DNA of 64,000 bases from Nocardioides sp. Root240 (GTDB lineage Bacteria > Actinomycetota > Actinomycetes > Propionibacteriales > Nocardioidaceae), in the NCBI RefSeq assembly GCF_001428825.1, contig NZ_LMIT01000001.1, forward strand, positions 89,692 to 153,691. Direction: 5' to 3'. A program made the translations under genes and the position numbers. Positions 54,590 to 63,371 of this stretch are shown here, one piece after another (the stretch's first letter is position 1; every line of letters begins with the position of its first letter). The notes beneath the pieces are model-generated. The model did no database searches, was not told the origin of the DNA, and worked only from the letters and a program-made list of their open reading frames with translations.

Positions 54590-56317
54590 ATGCTGGAACG
54601 GTTCGATACTGTCTTCGCCGAGTTCGCCGTTGCCTTTAATGAGGGCCAATACGTTCTGTGGCTCGGTTCGGGCATTTCTCGCGAGAGGGTACCAAATGTC
54701 TACGAACTCCTTGAGCGCGTCACCGAGCACCTCCGTTCGAATATCATTGCTCAGGATCCAAATTGTGCGTATCGCTCCGCGCTCAACGAGGTGTTACAGC
54801 TCGCTAACCTTCGGCGCGAAGAGCTAGAGACCCTTGACTTTTCGGTTGCGATAGAGGCGTGGCCGCTTCGGGATCGCATCGTCTCAGCACTTGTCACAAA
54901 CTACTCACGTGTTCTTGATGTGCTCGTGGGCGACGAAAACCCCGACGACTATCTAATTTGGACGGGTCTCGATGTCCCGAACACGTATGGATCGCCGGAT
55001 CTTGAGCCCGATGTGGAACATTACTGCGTTGCGATCCTCATGCTCGAGGGGCTGGTCGCTTCGGCAGTCACCGCAAACTGGGACGGGCTGCTCGAGAAGG
55101 CGTTGGACGAGCTTACGCCGGCGTCCGCTTCGCTGGTGCGGGTGGCTGTCAAGCCGGACGATTTCCGTATCGCCGGGCCACGTATCGACGTCATCAAGTT
55201 CCACGGCTGCGCGGTGCTTGCCCGATACGGAGATGCCGGATACCGGGCACTGCTCGTTGGGCGCGAATCACAAATCTCTGGCTGGACCGAGCAGCCAGAG
55301 AATCGATCCATGCGTAAGCACCTCGAATTGCTGTACACGGACCGGTTGACCTTGATGGTTGGCCTGTCGGCACAGGACGCGAACCTGCACACCGTGTTCG
55401 CAGCCGCGATCCAGGACTTAGCTCGGCCCTGGCCGGCGTCACCGCCCGCAGTTGTACTGAGCGAAGAGCGCCTAGAGTCGTATCACCGCAACCTCCTCAG
55501 GCTAACCTACGGATCGAATCATCAGGGAAATGCGGGCGCCATCGCACAGTCCGCTCTGCTGGGCGCGTACGGCAAGCCAACCCTTCTTGCTCTTGTCCTT
55601 TCGTCGCTCACCGATAAGTTGAGTTTCCTGATTGAGCATGCATTGGGCGTGACCGCAGACTCCTATGAAGTGGGGAAGCTGCGAGCCGACCTCATCACCA
55701 TGCGCAACTCAGCAGCCAGCCATGCTGACCCGGAAGATCCGGATGCCCTTGAGCACTTGGCGATTATGGAATTCCAGCGCGCCTATTTCGCGCGCGTCAT
55801 CGACGTGACGAATTTGGCCCTGACGATTTTCCGTACCGGTCGCACGCCCCTCGCGGGTGGACCGTCTTACGAACCCCTGTCAGACCGACCTATCACTCAA
55901 GCGGTCCACGGCGCGGATTTCCCTGCAATGCAGTTCGGACGCTTCGGCGTGGCGCTGGCGTTGATCGGTCGCGGACTGGCTTCGGGACACTGGTCCGTCG
56001 TGCCTGGCGATAGCAAGGCGCCTGGTGGCGGTGTCGTCCGTCTGGTCACGGCCCAACGCGACGCGCGGGTGTTCTTTGTCAAGGACGCCACGACGCTGAC
56101 GAACCTTGAGTTGGACGGTTCGTTCGACGACAGCGATGGAGATGTGCTGATCGTTGTCGCTGATGAAGAGCCGCCCGCGTTGACTCGGTCACCGAAGCCC
56201 CGCTTTGGTCGTGACGGAAAGGCCAGCGCGGGACGGTTCAACGTCGGGTCGAGCATTGCCGACACAAAATCAGCCGACGGCCTGTTTGAGGCTTTCAAAC
56301 TTGCAGGAGGATTCTGA
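54590..56317 (+). CDS. SIR2-domain effector protein of a three-gene defence operon
   Basis: A 575-residue protein. The N-terminal SIR2-like domain (about 1-290) shows YVLWLGSGISRERVP (NAD-binding GSGIS at 26-30), TANWDGLLEKAL, DVIKFHGCA and LMVGLSAQDANLH, in the order seen in defence NADases. The C-terminal half (about 300-575) contains a helical region (LTDKLSFLIEHALG; AHAEHLAIMEFQ-like helices) and is probably the partner-docking domain. In other systems such domains deplete NAD+ on infection. The ATG at 54590 is chosen; a GTG at 54557 has a better Shine-Dalgarno (GGACGGAG) and would add 11 residues. It overlaps the next ATG by one base. Codon use is more A/T than flanks. Confidence 0.82.
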   Translation: MLERFDTVFAEFAVAFNEGQYVLWLGSGISRERVPNVYELLERVTEHLRSNIIAQDPNCAYRSALNEVLQLANLRREELETLDFSVAIEAWPLRDRIVSALVTNYSRVLDVLVGDENPDDYLIWTGLDVPNTYGSPDLEPDVEHYCVAILMLEGLVASAVTANWDGLLEKALDELTPASASLVRVAVKPDDFRIAGPRIDVIKFHGCAVLARYGDAGYRALLVGRESQISGWTEQPENRSMRKHLELLYTDRLTLMVGLSAQDANLHTVFAAAIQDLARPWPASPPAVVLSEERLESYHRNLLRLTYGSNHQGNAGAIAQSALLGAYGKPTLLALVLSSLTDKLSFLIEHALGVTADSYEVGKLRADLITMRNSAASHADPEDPDALEHLAIMEFQRAYFARVIDVTNLALTIFRTGRTPLAGGPSYEPLSDRPITQAVHGADFPAMQFGRFGVALALIGRGLASGHWSVVPGDSKAPGGGVVRLVTAQRDARVFFVKDATTLTNLELDGSFDDSDGDVLIVVADEEPPALTRSPKPRFGRDGKASAGRFNVGSSIADTKSADGLFEAFKLAGGF

Positions 56318-56889
56318 TGGCGAGCGTTCATGCAGTAGTCACCGTTCTCGAAGACGCCGGTTTTGAACGTCTCCCGAAACCGTTGACGATCGCCGGCACC
56401 GAGTTCGACTTCGAGGCAGCAGTTCGCGGCACCGACACGTCCCATGACCTGGTCCTGGTCGCCACCGACGAAGTTCCCCGCATACGTCTACAACGCCTCA
56501 TGGCGGGTTTGGCTCGGTCCCTTGACCTAGCCGCATCGCGCCGACCCATGAGTCTCGTGCTCATCGGTGGAATCGCCGCCTCAGACCGGACCGAGTTGGA
56601 GCGCTATGCCCGCGTCCTTCCGATCCGATCCACAACACCTGGCTCTGCGGAGATTGAGGAAGCGGTCGCGGTCCTGCTGCCGCTCAAACTGCCGAACGCG
56701 GACCTGGTCCACGGAAGTGATCCTGTCAACGAAGTGATGGCGGCGCTAGGTCCCGTTAAGGCAACACGTGACCACTTCGCGCTCATCCAAACGGCAGCAG
56801 ACGGACCCGAGGCGGTGCGGGAAGCCTTGCGCCAATATGCCAACGATGGGGCAGGTTGGACCGACGCGCCAGGGGCCGGCGATGAGTGA
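56317..56889 (+). CDS. small middle component of the SIR2/ATPase operon
   Basis: A 190-residue soluble protein that I cannot assign from motifs alone. It starts MASVHAVVTVLEDAGFERLPKPLTI and contains GTEFDFEAAVRGTDTSHDLVLVATD, then a helical segment (RLQRLMAGLARSLDLA) and a strand LSLVLIGG-like segment. The E...HDLVLV arrangement hints at a restriction-endonuclease-like fold. A strong GCAGGAGG precedes the ATG, which overlaps the SIR2 stop (TGATG). Its position between effector and ATPase corresponds to the ABC-3C middle component. Confidence 0.7.
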   Translation: MASVHAVVTVLEDAGFERLPKPLTIAGTEFDFEAAVRGTDTSHDLVLVATDEVPRIRLQRLMAGLARSLDLAASRRPMSLVLIGGIAASDRTELERYARVLPIRSTTPGSAEIEEAVAVLLPLKLPNADLVHGSDPVNEVMAALGPVKATRDHFALIQTAADGPEAVREALRQYANDGAGWTDAPGAGDE

Positions 56890-59290
56890 TTTCCCCATTC
56901 GTCGCCTGACCGTCTCCGACTTCCGTCGTATCGAAGGCACTCGTGAACTGCCGTTCGATGCCCCCGTGGTTCTCATCCACGGCCCGAACGGCACGGGCAA
57001 GACCAGCGTCCTGTCCGCACTTGAGCTCGCATTGACGGGCGGTATTCGAAGCATGGAACGACAGTCTGACCGCTACCGAGCACACCTGCCCTTCTTTGGG
57101 CAGCCGTACGCAACCGTTCGAGCCGACGTCGCCGACTACCTGCAGGCGGGGTCCCCGGGAGTCCCCTTGACCGTCAACGGGGCGCGGTTGGAGGGCGCGC
57201 CGGCGCTCAATGACGAGGCCGCGACCTTCTACAGCGAAAGGTGCTATTTGGATCAGACATCCCTGGGCCGCCTACTCGACCTCTACCAGGCCCGCGCCGG
57301 AAATGAACAGACGGCGCTTGAGAAGTTCGTGAACGAACTCCTCGGACTTGAGAAGCTCGATGCACTTCGCGACGGGCTGAGCGATGCAAACGACCTGAGG
57401 CTCCTGAAGAAGCTCGCCGTCGGCGTTGATGAAGCTGACCGTGAATCGAAGACAGCGACGGCCCAACTCAAAGAACAGAGCGCTCTGCGGGGCGAGATCC
57501 GAAAGGACGTCGCGAGAGCGCGGGCTGCAATCCGGGATGCCATCGCAGGACTCCGCCCCGGACCGACTGATGACATGACTGATGGAGACCTTCTCGGGTT
57601 CGTCCGGTCACTCAGCGACGGCGCCATCCGTGCCGAATCTGCCCGCGCGGCGACAGTCCACCAGGAACTCATTGCCTTGGGCGGTCGCATCTCGGCACTT
57701 GCAGAGCGTCCGACCACGCAACGAATCCAGGCGGCTCGCGTTGCGCTGGCGGCTGCGACCACCGCCAAGGAGGCTTGGGAGAACACGGACGGTGCCAAGG
57801 TCCGGGCATGGGAAGAGGAAGCGGAGGGCGCCGGGGCCGACCTACGCAGCGAACCTCAAATAGCTGTCGAACGCGCCAAGAATCTGGCCCTCCAGGAGCT
57901 AGACAACATCTCCAACATTCGGACGCAGGTCGAAACGGTCACTGCTCAACTCGAGGCCGACCGGACTGAGTTGGCGCGGCTTCAGGCCCGACTCACAGAT
58001 GCCCACGAACATTCAAGTGCTCTCGTCGAAAGCCTGGCTGCGCTCCGCACTGTTATCGACGGCAACAACGTGTGCCCAGTCTGTGATCGCGACTTCACCG
58101 GAGCGAGCGCCGATAGCCTTCTCGCGCACATCGACACAAAGCTGGCGCAACTCACGACTCACGGTCAAGAACTCGTCAACCTTCGTAACGAGCGCGACCA
58201 ACTAGCTGCAAGGATCGCACGGGGCGACGTTGTGTACGCACAACTCACAGCTCGGATCGTGGCGCCCGACCAGCAGTCGGCCATCGCGCAGCAGCACGCG
58301 ACTCTCGCCAAGCTCACCGCACAGCTCAGTGAAATCGAAGTCGCCAGGTCCAACGGCGCAGACCTCACCCGACGCGTGCACGACCTCCGGCAGTCGATCG
58401 AGAACCTTGAATCGGCGTCTAGCGAAGAGCACCACATCAGCAGCGAGCTCGTCCGATACGCTTCGCTTCTTAACACCAGCGTTTCCTCGTTCGACTCGTT
58501 CCAGGCGCTGTCGGCCAATCTCCTCGAGCGGGCTAAAGCCGAGGTTGCTCGTCTTACCGACACCGCCAACCAGCATCTGATAGCCAAGGAGACTGCATCT
58601 CGCCTCAGCGCCGCCCTTGAGCGGGAATCCGCCGTTGTTCAGCGTGTGGCCGACCTTGCCGAACACAAGAAACAATGGGACGACCGGATAGCAGAGGCAA
58701 GGCGCCGCCAAGGGGTAGCTAAGGAAGTCTACGAAGCCGCAACACAAGCGCGTACCACCATCGTCCATCGTGTCTTCACCGAGTCCCTAAACGACGTTTG
58801 GAAGGCGGTGTTCACCAGGCTCGCTCCTAACGAAGGGTTCATCCCAAGCTTCGGTATCCCCACCGCAACCAAGAAGACGTTCGACATCGAGTTGGAGACC
58901 ACCCACCGGGACGGTAGAGCTAGCGGCCCACCACAGATGATGCTGTCCGCGGGCAACCTGAACACGGCTGCGCTGTCCCTATTTCTTGCACTCCACCTCG
59001 CCGTTGACCCCATCGTGCCTTGCCTAGTCTTTGACGACCCCGTGCAGGCCATGGACGAGGTGCACGTCGCACAGTTCGCGGGCCTCATCCGCCTCCTTGC
59101 GAAACAGAACGGCCGTCAAGTCGTCATCGCGGTCCATGAACGCGAGCTGTTCGACTACTTGGCCCTCGAGCTGAGCCCGGCTTACGACGGGGACGAGCTC
59201 ATCACCATAGAACTTGGCGAACGCGCGACCGAGGAAGATCGAGGCATCACTCGCCACGCCTGGGCGCCGGACCCTGCTATAGCCAACTAA
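56882..59290 (+). CDS. SMC/Rad50-like ATPase with zinc hook
   Basis: An 802-residue ABC-type ATPase. Walker A is HGPNGTGKTS (33-42). Long coiled coils flank a zinc-hook CPVC motif (Cys398 and Cys401, in NVCPVCDRDFTGAS). The signature region LSAGNLNTAALSLFLALHLA and Walker B CLVFDDPVQAMDE are near the C-terminus, with the D-loop and the His switch (VIAVHEREL) following. It would dimerise on DNA or RNA ends and gate the effector by nucleotide state. The ATG overlaps the previous stop by 8 bp. It resembles Rad50/RloC in layout but has no nuclease domain of its own. Confidence 0.85.
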   Translation: MSDFPIRRLTVSDFRRIEGTRELPFDAPVVLIHGPNGTGKTSVLSALELALTGGIRSMERQSDRYRAHLPFFGQPYATVRADVADYLQAGSPGVPLTVNGARLEGAPALNDEAATFYSERCYLDQTSLGRLLDLYQARAGNEQTALEKFVNELLGLEKLDALRDGLSDANDLRLLKKLAVGVDEADRESKTATAQLKEQSALRGEIRKDVARARAAIRDAIAGLRPGPTDDMTDGDLLGFVRSLSDGAIRAESARAATVHQELIALGGRISALAERPTTQRIQAARVALAAATTAKEAWENTDGAKVRAWEEEAEGAGADLRSEPQIAVERAKNLALQELDNISNIRTQVETVTAQLEADRTELARLQARLTDAHEHSSALVESLAALRTVIDGNNVCPVCDRDFTGASADSLLAHIDTKLAQLTTHGQELVNLRNERDQLAARIARGDVVYAQLTARIVAPDQQSAIAQQHATLAKLTAQLSEIEVARSNGADLTRRVHDLRQSIENLESASSEEHHISSELVRYASLLNTSVSSFDSFQALSANLLERAKAEVARLTDTANQHLIAKETASRLSAALERESAVVQRVADLAEHKKQWDDRIAEARRRQGVAKEVYEAATQARTTIVHRVFTESLNDVWKAVFTRLAPNEGFIPSFGIPTATKKTFDIELETTHRDGRASGPPQMMLSAGNLNTAALSLFLALHLAVDPIVPCLVFDDPVQAMDEVHVAQFAGLIRLLAKQNGRQVVIAVHERELFDYLALELSPAYDGDELITIELGERATEEDRGITRHAWAPDPAIAN

Positions 59291-59471
59291 CAGTCACCTG
59301 GTTCGCCGCCAAGCGCGCCGGCGCCCCAATGGGCAAACTGTCCGCCGGAGCGAGCTGGCCGCCGTCGACGACTGTTGCGCGCGCTGCGGGCGCGTCTCCG
59401 TTCGCCTGCAGCGCGCACGTGCGTTACACCGCCACCCGTCGCAGATCACGCCGATGAGTTTGTCGGTCTGC

Positions 59472-59630
59472 CTACTCGCGGATTCGATAGACAGGGTTGC
59501 CGGTGTTGATGTCGACCACCCGGTCCCCCCGGATCCGGTAGGCGGAGTTGCCAGTGTTGATGTCGACCACCCGGTCGCCCCGGATCCGGTAAACCGAAGT
59601 GCCGCTGCTGATCTCGACCCAACGCGTCAT
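59472..59630 (-). CDS. 52-aa beta-repeat small protein
   Basis: This short frame encodes three successive copies of a 17-residue unit ending VYRIRGD/AYRIRGD/VYRIRE, with RVVDINTGN linking them. The DNA repeats (TTGATGTCGACCACCCGGTC) are visible in the same span. The regular G(D/N)xxV/IYxIR pattern suggests a small beta-propeller or flower-like fold, and some small bacterial proteins have similar repeats. Function is unknown. The ATG at 59630 is the only start; a short CATG-containing leader precedes it. Confidence 0.6.
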   Translation of the reverse strand: MTRWVEISSGTSVYRIRGDRVVDINTGNSAYRIRGDRVVDINTGNPVYRIRE

Positions 59631-59702
59631 GCTGCCATCTTCCCGTGCGCGAACTCCGGGGTTCGAACTCGTGCGTCATTCCTCGGTCATCGAGCTCTAT
59701 GC

Positions 59703-60914
59703 TTAGCCCAGGATGCGCAGTTCGAGAACGGTGCCGTCCGCCCCCACCGCGACCGCATGGTCCCGAACCTCGGAGAGAGCTCCATCTCTGCTGCTCTGAG
59801 AGACGTCAGCCACATAGCCCTGGGCGTCGAGCACCCGATCTCGATCGCCGGACGCGAGAGCATCATGCAGTACGTCGATAACGCCGCAGAACACGCTCAC
59901 GCGCTGGTTCCCAGACTGGAACGCTAGTTGCCTACCCACACAGATCCCGACGGGCGTCTCGACGCGAGTTGCGTCGGCCGGTCGCTCGAGGAACCTGCCT
60001 CGAAGTTGTGCGGGCGCCCAGTACGCGGCAACCTCCGTCGAACCCGCGAAATCGGCGACGTGAGCCCATCCGGCCTCGACCACACCCCGAACCGCTTCTT
60101 GCGCGTCAACAGGCGCATCTCCCCGAACGGCCGCTGGCGATTGCGGCGGAAGGCGCACATTGAACTTGAACTCGTCGTCGTGGGGATCGACGCTCCGGAG
60201 GCGGACCGGACCATCATCCGGGAGTGCAGCGCTCACGGCGAGACCAACAGGCATGGCGCCGTCAATCGCGATTCCTTCGAGCTGTCGAACAGCCTTTGCG
60301 AGCTGAGGGACCTGATTGCCGGGGTCGAGAGTGCCCTTGCACTCGAGAACTCTCACGCGGGACACGCCGCTACCGTCAAGGTGAACCAAGAAATAGTCGG
60401 GACGACGGGTGCTGATCTTCGTTGCTAGATGTGCGCCGGCAACGGGCAGCACGCCGCCGTCCGGCACCACGTCGACGTCGACGAGAGTTACAGTGCCGAA
60501 GCCCAGTTCGGCAGCCATCCACCTCTCTGCGGCGACCTTGGCGAAGCCGATCCCGAGTTCCTCGGACAATACTCGGCGCTGGTTGCCACGAATCTGCCTA
60601 GCCTCGTTGCTCAGAATGAGACTGTCATTACCATCAACGTCGAAGACGCCGAGGTAGCGCATCCACGACCACAACCTGTAAAGCTCGTAGATGTCCGGGT
60701 GGACATGGTGCATGCGGGTCGCGTACGCGAGGCCGAGCAGAGCGTCGGCAGGCTGAAGCGTCAGTCCGCCGCCAAGAGACTGCACCGAAGAGAGTGCCTT
60801 CGTCGGCGCCTTGAATCCCGGCGCCGCCGCGATCTCGGCCAGCAAGCTCTTGTCGCTCTCACTGATTACGGTGACCGTCCGTCCCAGCATGGCAATTGCC
60901 GAGTTCAGGTCCAC
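59703..60914 (-). CDS. PD-(D/E)XK nuclease-like protein, 403 aa
   Basis: An unassigned protein. Residues 170-200 read RRPDYFLVHLDGSG...VRVLECKGTL, a PD-(D/E)XK nuclease core with Asp173, Glu191 and Lys193; a preceding helix (AKVAAERWMAAELG) supplies the usual glutamate region. The N-terminal about 110 residues are helical (LSNEARQIRGNQRRVLSEE). The C-terminal half has no known motif. It lies beside the ABC-3C-like operon and the AbiV gene, so a defence nuclease is likely. The GTG at 60914 is 7 nt after a TAGGTT -10; an ATG at 60890 is the alternative. Confidence 0.65.
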   Translation of the reverse strand: MDLNSAIAMLGRTVTVISESDKSLLAEIAAAPGFKAPTKALSSVQSLGGGLTLQPADALLGLAYATRMHHVHPDIYELYRLWSWMRYLGVFDVDGNDSLILSNEARQIRGNQRRVLSEELGIGFAKVAAERWMAAELGFGTVTLVDVDVVPDGGVLPVAGAHLATKISTRRPDYFLVHLDGSGVSRVRVLECKGTLDPGNQVPQLAKAVRQLEGIAIDGAMPVGLAVSAALPDDGPVRLRSVDPHDDEFKFNVRLPPQSPAAVRGDAPVDAQEAVRGVVEAGWAHVADFAGSTEVAAYWAPAQLRGRFLERPADATRVETPVGICVGRQLAFQSGNQRVSVFCGVIDVLHDALASGDRDRVLDAQGYVADVSQSSRDGALSEVRDHAVAVGADGTVLELRILG

Positions 60915-61236
60915 GGGAGCGAACCTATTAGGTCACCTGCCCGTCGTCGCCATTCGGAGCCGATACCGACCGAAGTCTCGCCTACGTTGACCCGGCCCTT
61001 GTTAGTTGGACCCTGCTCGTTGCAGTCTCAGCGGTGGTCGCCGTCACTTCGCCGGGCGAAGACTCACGGCCGCGAAGATACAGCAAGGCGCTTCGAACGG
61101 TGATCACCCGACACGTCCTTCCGCCGCGTCAGTACGTCGGCGCAGATCAGGTGACGCCGATCCGTGCAACCGAACCGGCCGTCAGGTCGTCATCGAATCC
61201 TCAGCGAGCGCAAGCCGACTCGGGTAGAACTTCAGC
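60915..61236. other. 322-bp intergenic region before the AbiV gene
   Basis: No credible gene was found. It contains the nuclease-gene promoter (60922-60927), a CTTCGCC-GGCGAAG inverted repeat near 61050, and a TAGAAC element (61225) 6 nt before the AbiV ATG. Confidence 0.45.
60922..60927 (-). promoter_or_regulatory. candidate leaderless -10 of the nuclease-like gene
   Basis: TAGGTT lies 7 nt before the GTG at 60914. Confidence 0.45.
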
Positions 61237-61923
61237 ATGGTGCCTCCGCGGGAGCAGCTCATTGCCTTGGTGCATGCGTTGCTTGACAACGCTGCCAGCT
61301 TGGTAGCTGACGCCAGGCTGTTGCATGACAACCAGCGGCACGCTCGTGGTTACGCGCTGGCTGCACTAGCCGGTGAAGAAGTCGGCAAGGTCGGGGTGTG
61401 TCTCGATCGGCTGCTTGGCAGCGCCGCGCTGACGGACCAGCAGTTTCGTCGCGCCTGGCAGAGTCATTCCGAGAAGCTTCAAGGACTGGTCGCCTACCAA
61501 GTCGCGTTCGTCGACGAGGTCGGGCCCATCGACCCAGGGAGGCTTCGCCAGCGACCGCATGTCCTTGGCGGGCGCAAGATGGATGCGATCTACGTCGACT
61601 TTCGGGACGGACGGATCTGCACGCCCGGCGAGATCACCGATACCGAAACTTCGGATCTTCTCTTCGGCGTTGAAGCAGCTGTCGCCCAGCTGACTGCGGT
61701 ACTCAGTCCGCTGACCGCGGGGCACATTGATGTGCTGGAGCTGGCCGGTGCGACAGTTCTCGCTCCCCTCGGACGGTTCATGGACTCGCTCGAGCCCGAC
61801 GCGGCAGTGTCGACGATGAGAGACCTTGTGACTCGCATTCAGCGTGTCACAGCGCAGGATTGGGCGTCAGCGATCGAAACAGACTCGGTCTCAGCCCTGC
61901 TGGGGCTCGACCAGCCACCCTGA
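61237..61923 (+). CDS. AbiV-family abortive infection protein (HEPN-like)
   Basis: A 228-residue protein matching the AbiV family. LLDNAASLVADARLLHDNQRHARGYALAALAGEEVGKV is the N-terminal helical core, followed by a W...HSEKLQ motif, then GGRKMDAIYVDFRDGRICTP, the conserved block of AbiV. HEPN-type proteins are usually RNases or phage-triggered toxins; AbiV of Lactococcus stops phage protein synthesis. The helices flank a possible R-x4-6-H-like pair. It stands alone, with its own -10 element, beside the nuclease-like gene. Confidence 0.85.
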   Translation: MVPPREQLIALVHALLDNAASLVADARLLHDNQRHARGYALAALAGEEVGKVGVCLDRLLGSAALTDQQFRRAWQSHSEKLQGLVAYQVAFVDEVGPIDPGRLRQRPHVLGGRKMDAIYVDFRDGRICTPGEITDTETSDLLFGVEAAVAQLTAVLSPLTAGHIDVLELAGATVLAPLGRFMDSLEPDAAVSTMRDLVTRIQRVTAQDWASAIETDSVSALLGLDQPP

Positions 61924-62043
61924 CAGTTACCCTGACGCTGCGAGGCAGGGGCAGCGGGCTAACCCGCCAAGGTGCGGCAGAACGCCGCGTAAGCCGCTGA
62001 GGATCCACTCCATGATGCCCGAGCAGCATGGAGCGCGAAGCGG

Positions 62044-62199
62044 TCACCCCTTATCGACGCACTGCTTGCAGCGCGGGAATCCTCCGGTGCCGCTGACCTT
62101 GTTGTACGAGGGAATCTGCTGCCCGGTGGGACAGTCGCTGTGGTCGTGGTAGACGTCCGGGTCGGACTTGTTGCTGGAGTGGTAAGACGAAACCTTCAC
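62044..62199 (-). CDS. 51-aa Cys/His-containing small protein
   Basis: A short frame encoding a protein with SYHSSNKSDPDVYHDHSDC, then GFPRCKQCVDKG at the C-terminus. The three Cys and several His (YHDHSDC, CKQC) suggest a zinc-binding site, the pattern of small conserved hypothetical proteins. AGGAG lies 7 nt before the GTG start at 62199. It lies between the AbiV and YaeQ genes. Function is unknown. Confidence 0.55.
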   Translation of the reverse strand: MKVSSYHSSNKSDPDVYHDHSDCPTGQQIPSYNKVSGTGGFPRCKQCVDKG

Positions 62200-62358
62200 G
62201 GATTGCTCCTAACTCTGCTCGCCGCCGACTTGGCGACGCCTGGAGGCTAGGAGGGAGGTCCGACACTTTCTGGACCGTGGACGCCAGCGCCGACGGCTGC
62301 GTCCTTCCGCCGCGATCAGGCTGCGTGACGACGGCTCGGGAGGTCCCCGTTCCCGGAC

Positions 62359-62364
62359 TAGGCT
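62359..62364 (+). promoter_or_regulatory. candidate leaderless -10 of the YaeQ gene
   Basis: TAGGCT lies 7 nt before the ATG at 62372. Confidence 0.45.
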
Positions 62365-62371
62365 GTGCCCC

Positions 62372-62911
62372 ATGGCGGCCGGCGCGACGATGCACACGTT
62401 CGAAGTCGAGTTGGCCGACACGGATCGCGGCGTCTACGAGGAGTTCACGCTGCGCGCGGCTCGGCATCCGTCAGAGACAGAGGCGTACCTCATGACGCGC
62501 GTGCTCGCCTACTGCCTCGAGCACCAAGAGGGCATCACCTTCAGCGAGGGCATCTCGGCGACCGACGCCCCGGCGGTGCTGGTTCGTGACCTGAGCGGCA
62601 AACTGCTCGCCTGGATCGAGGTCGGCGCACCGGATGCCGCGCGGCTTCACACGGGCAGCAAGGCTGCCGAGCGCACGACGATCTACACGCACCGCGACCC
62701 GGCCAAGGTGCTCGCACAGTGGGCAGGGGTGAGGATCCACCGCTCCACCGAGATCGTGCTGCACAGCTTCGATCCCGGGTTCATCGATGCAGCGGTGGAC
62801 ACGATGGAGCGCCGCAACACGATCGCGCTCACCGTGACGGAGCGGCAGCTCTACCTGGAGCTGAACGGCGTGCACCTCTCATCGGCGGTGCACGACCACC
62901 CGATCAGTTAG
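62372..62911 (+). CDS. YaeQ-family protein
   Basis: A 179-residue protein of the YaeQ family, which has a restriction-endonuclease-like fold. Features are FEVELADTDRGVYEEFTLRAARHPSETEAYLMTRVLAYCLEH at the N-terminus, then DAPAVLVRDLSGKLLAWIEVGAPD with the PD-(D/E)XK-derived acidic residues, and NTIALTVTERQLYLELNG near the end. In E. coli YaeQ is linked to transcription elongation; no defence role is established. An ATG at 62390 would shorten the N-terminus. Confidence 0.88.
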   Translation: MAAGATMHTFEVELADTDRGVYEEFTLRAARHPSETEAYLMTRVLAYCLEHQEGITFSEGISATDAPAVLVRDLSGKLLAWIEVGAPDAARLHTGSKAAERTTIYTHRDPAKVLAQWAGVRIHRSTEIVLHSFDPGFIDAAVDTMERRNTIALTVTERQLYLELNGVHLSSAVHDHPIS

Positions 62912-63056
62912 CGGGAGCGACGTCGCGTTGCCGGTCCCGATGCGCGACTTACGACGCGCGTCAATGCGCCGCGATCCGGCCGCTCGCCGAGATGCCCTCT
63001 CATACCGATGTGCGCGCGTCGGAATACGTCAGGAGCCCATGCCCCTGGGATGTCCG

Positions 63057-63359
63057 CTAGTAGCCGAACGAGTCGTCAAAGACCACGAACAGCATGCATG
63101 TGGCCCAGACGATCGCAGCCCCGGCGACGATCAGCGTGACGTTTCCCATCAAGCGAGTAGCCCGGTCCCTGCGTGCGACGAACCCAAGAAATGCGGCAAC
63201 GGCAGCAGGCAGATAGGCCAACGGGCTCCACAAGACAGACAACGCGAGCAGCGCGGAAAGAACGGCGAAACCGACAGCGATGAAGCCCAGTGGACGAACG
63301 TCGGGCTCGGACTGCCGCGTCGGTTGATGACTCCTCGGAGTCTGTTCGCCTGCTTCCAC
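63057..63359 (-). CDS. small membrane protein, 100 aa
   Basis: A hypothetical protein with three hydrophobic helices: PLGFIAVGFAVLSALLALSVLW, PLAYLPAAVAAFLGFVA and NVTLIVAGAAIVWATCMLFVV. The N-terminal 20 residues are polar (GEQTPRSHQPTRQSEPDV). No family is recognised; the layout resembles DUF4190-type small membrane proteins. The GTG at 63359 lies 6 nt after a TAGGCT -10. Confidence 0.6.
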   Translation of the reverse strand: MEAGEQTPRSHQPTRQSEPDVRPLGFIAVGFAVLSALLALSVLWSPLAYLPAAVAAFLGFVARRDRATRLMGNVTLIVAGAAIVWATCMLFVVFDDSFGY

Positions 63360-63365
63360 GGAGCG

Positions 63366-63371
63366 AGCCTA
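63366..63371 (-). promoter_or_regulatory. candidate leaderless -10 of the 100-aa membrane protein gene
   Basis: TAGGCT lies 6 nt before the GTG at 63359. Confidence 0.45.

Noticed and set aside
59640..59700. tRNA-like T-arm (GGGGTTCGAACTCG) that might mark an attachment site
   Set aside because: The flanking bases do not pair into T-stem or acceptor stem; no tRNA could be folded.
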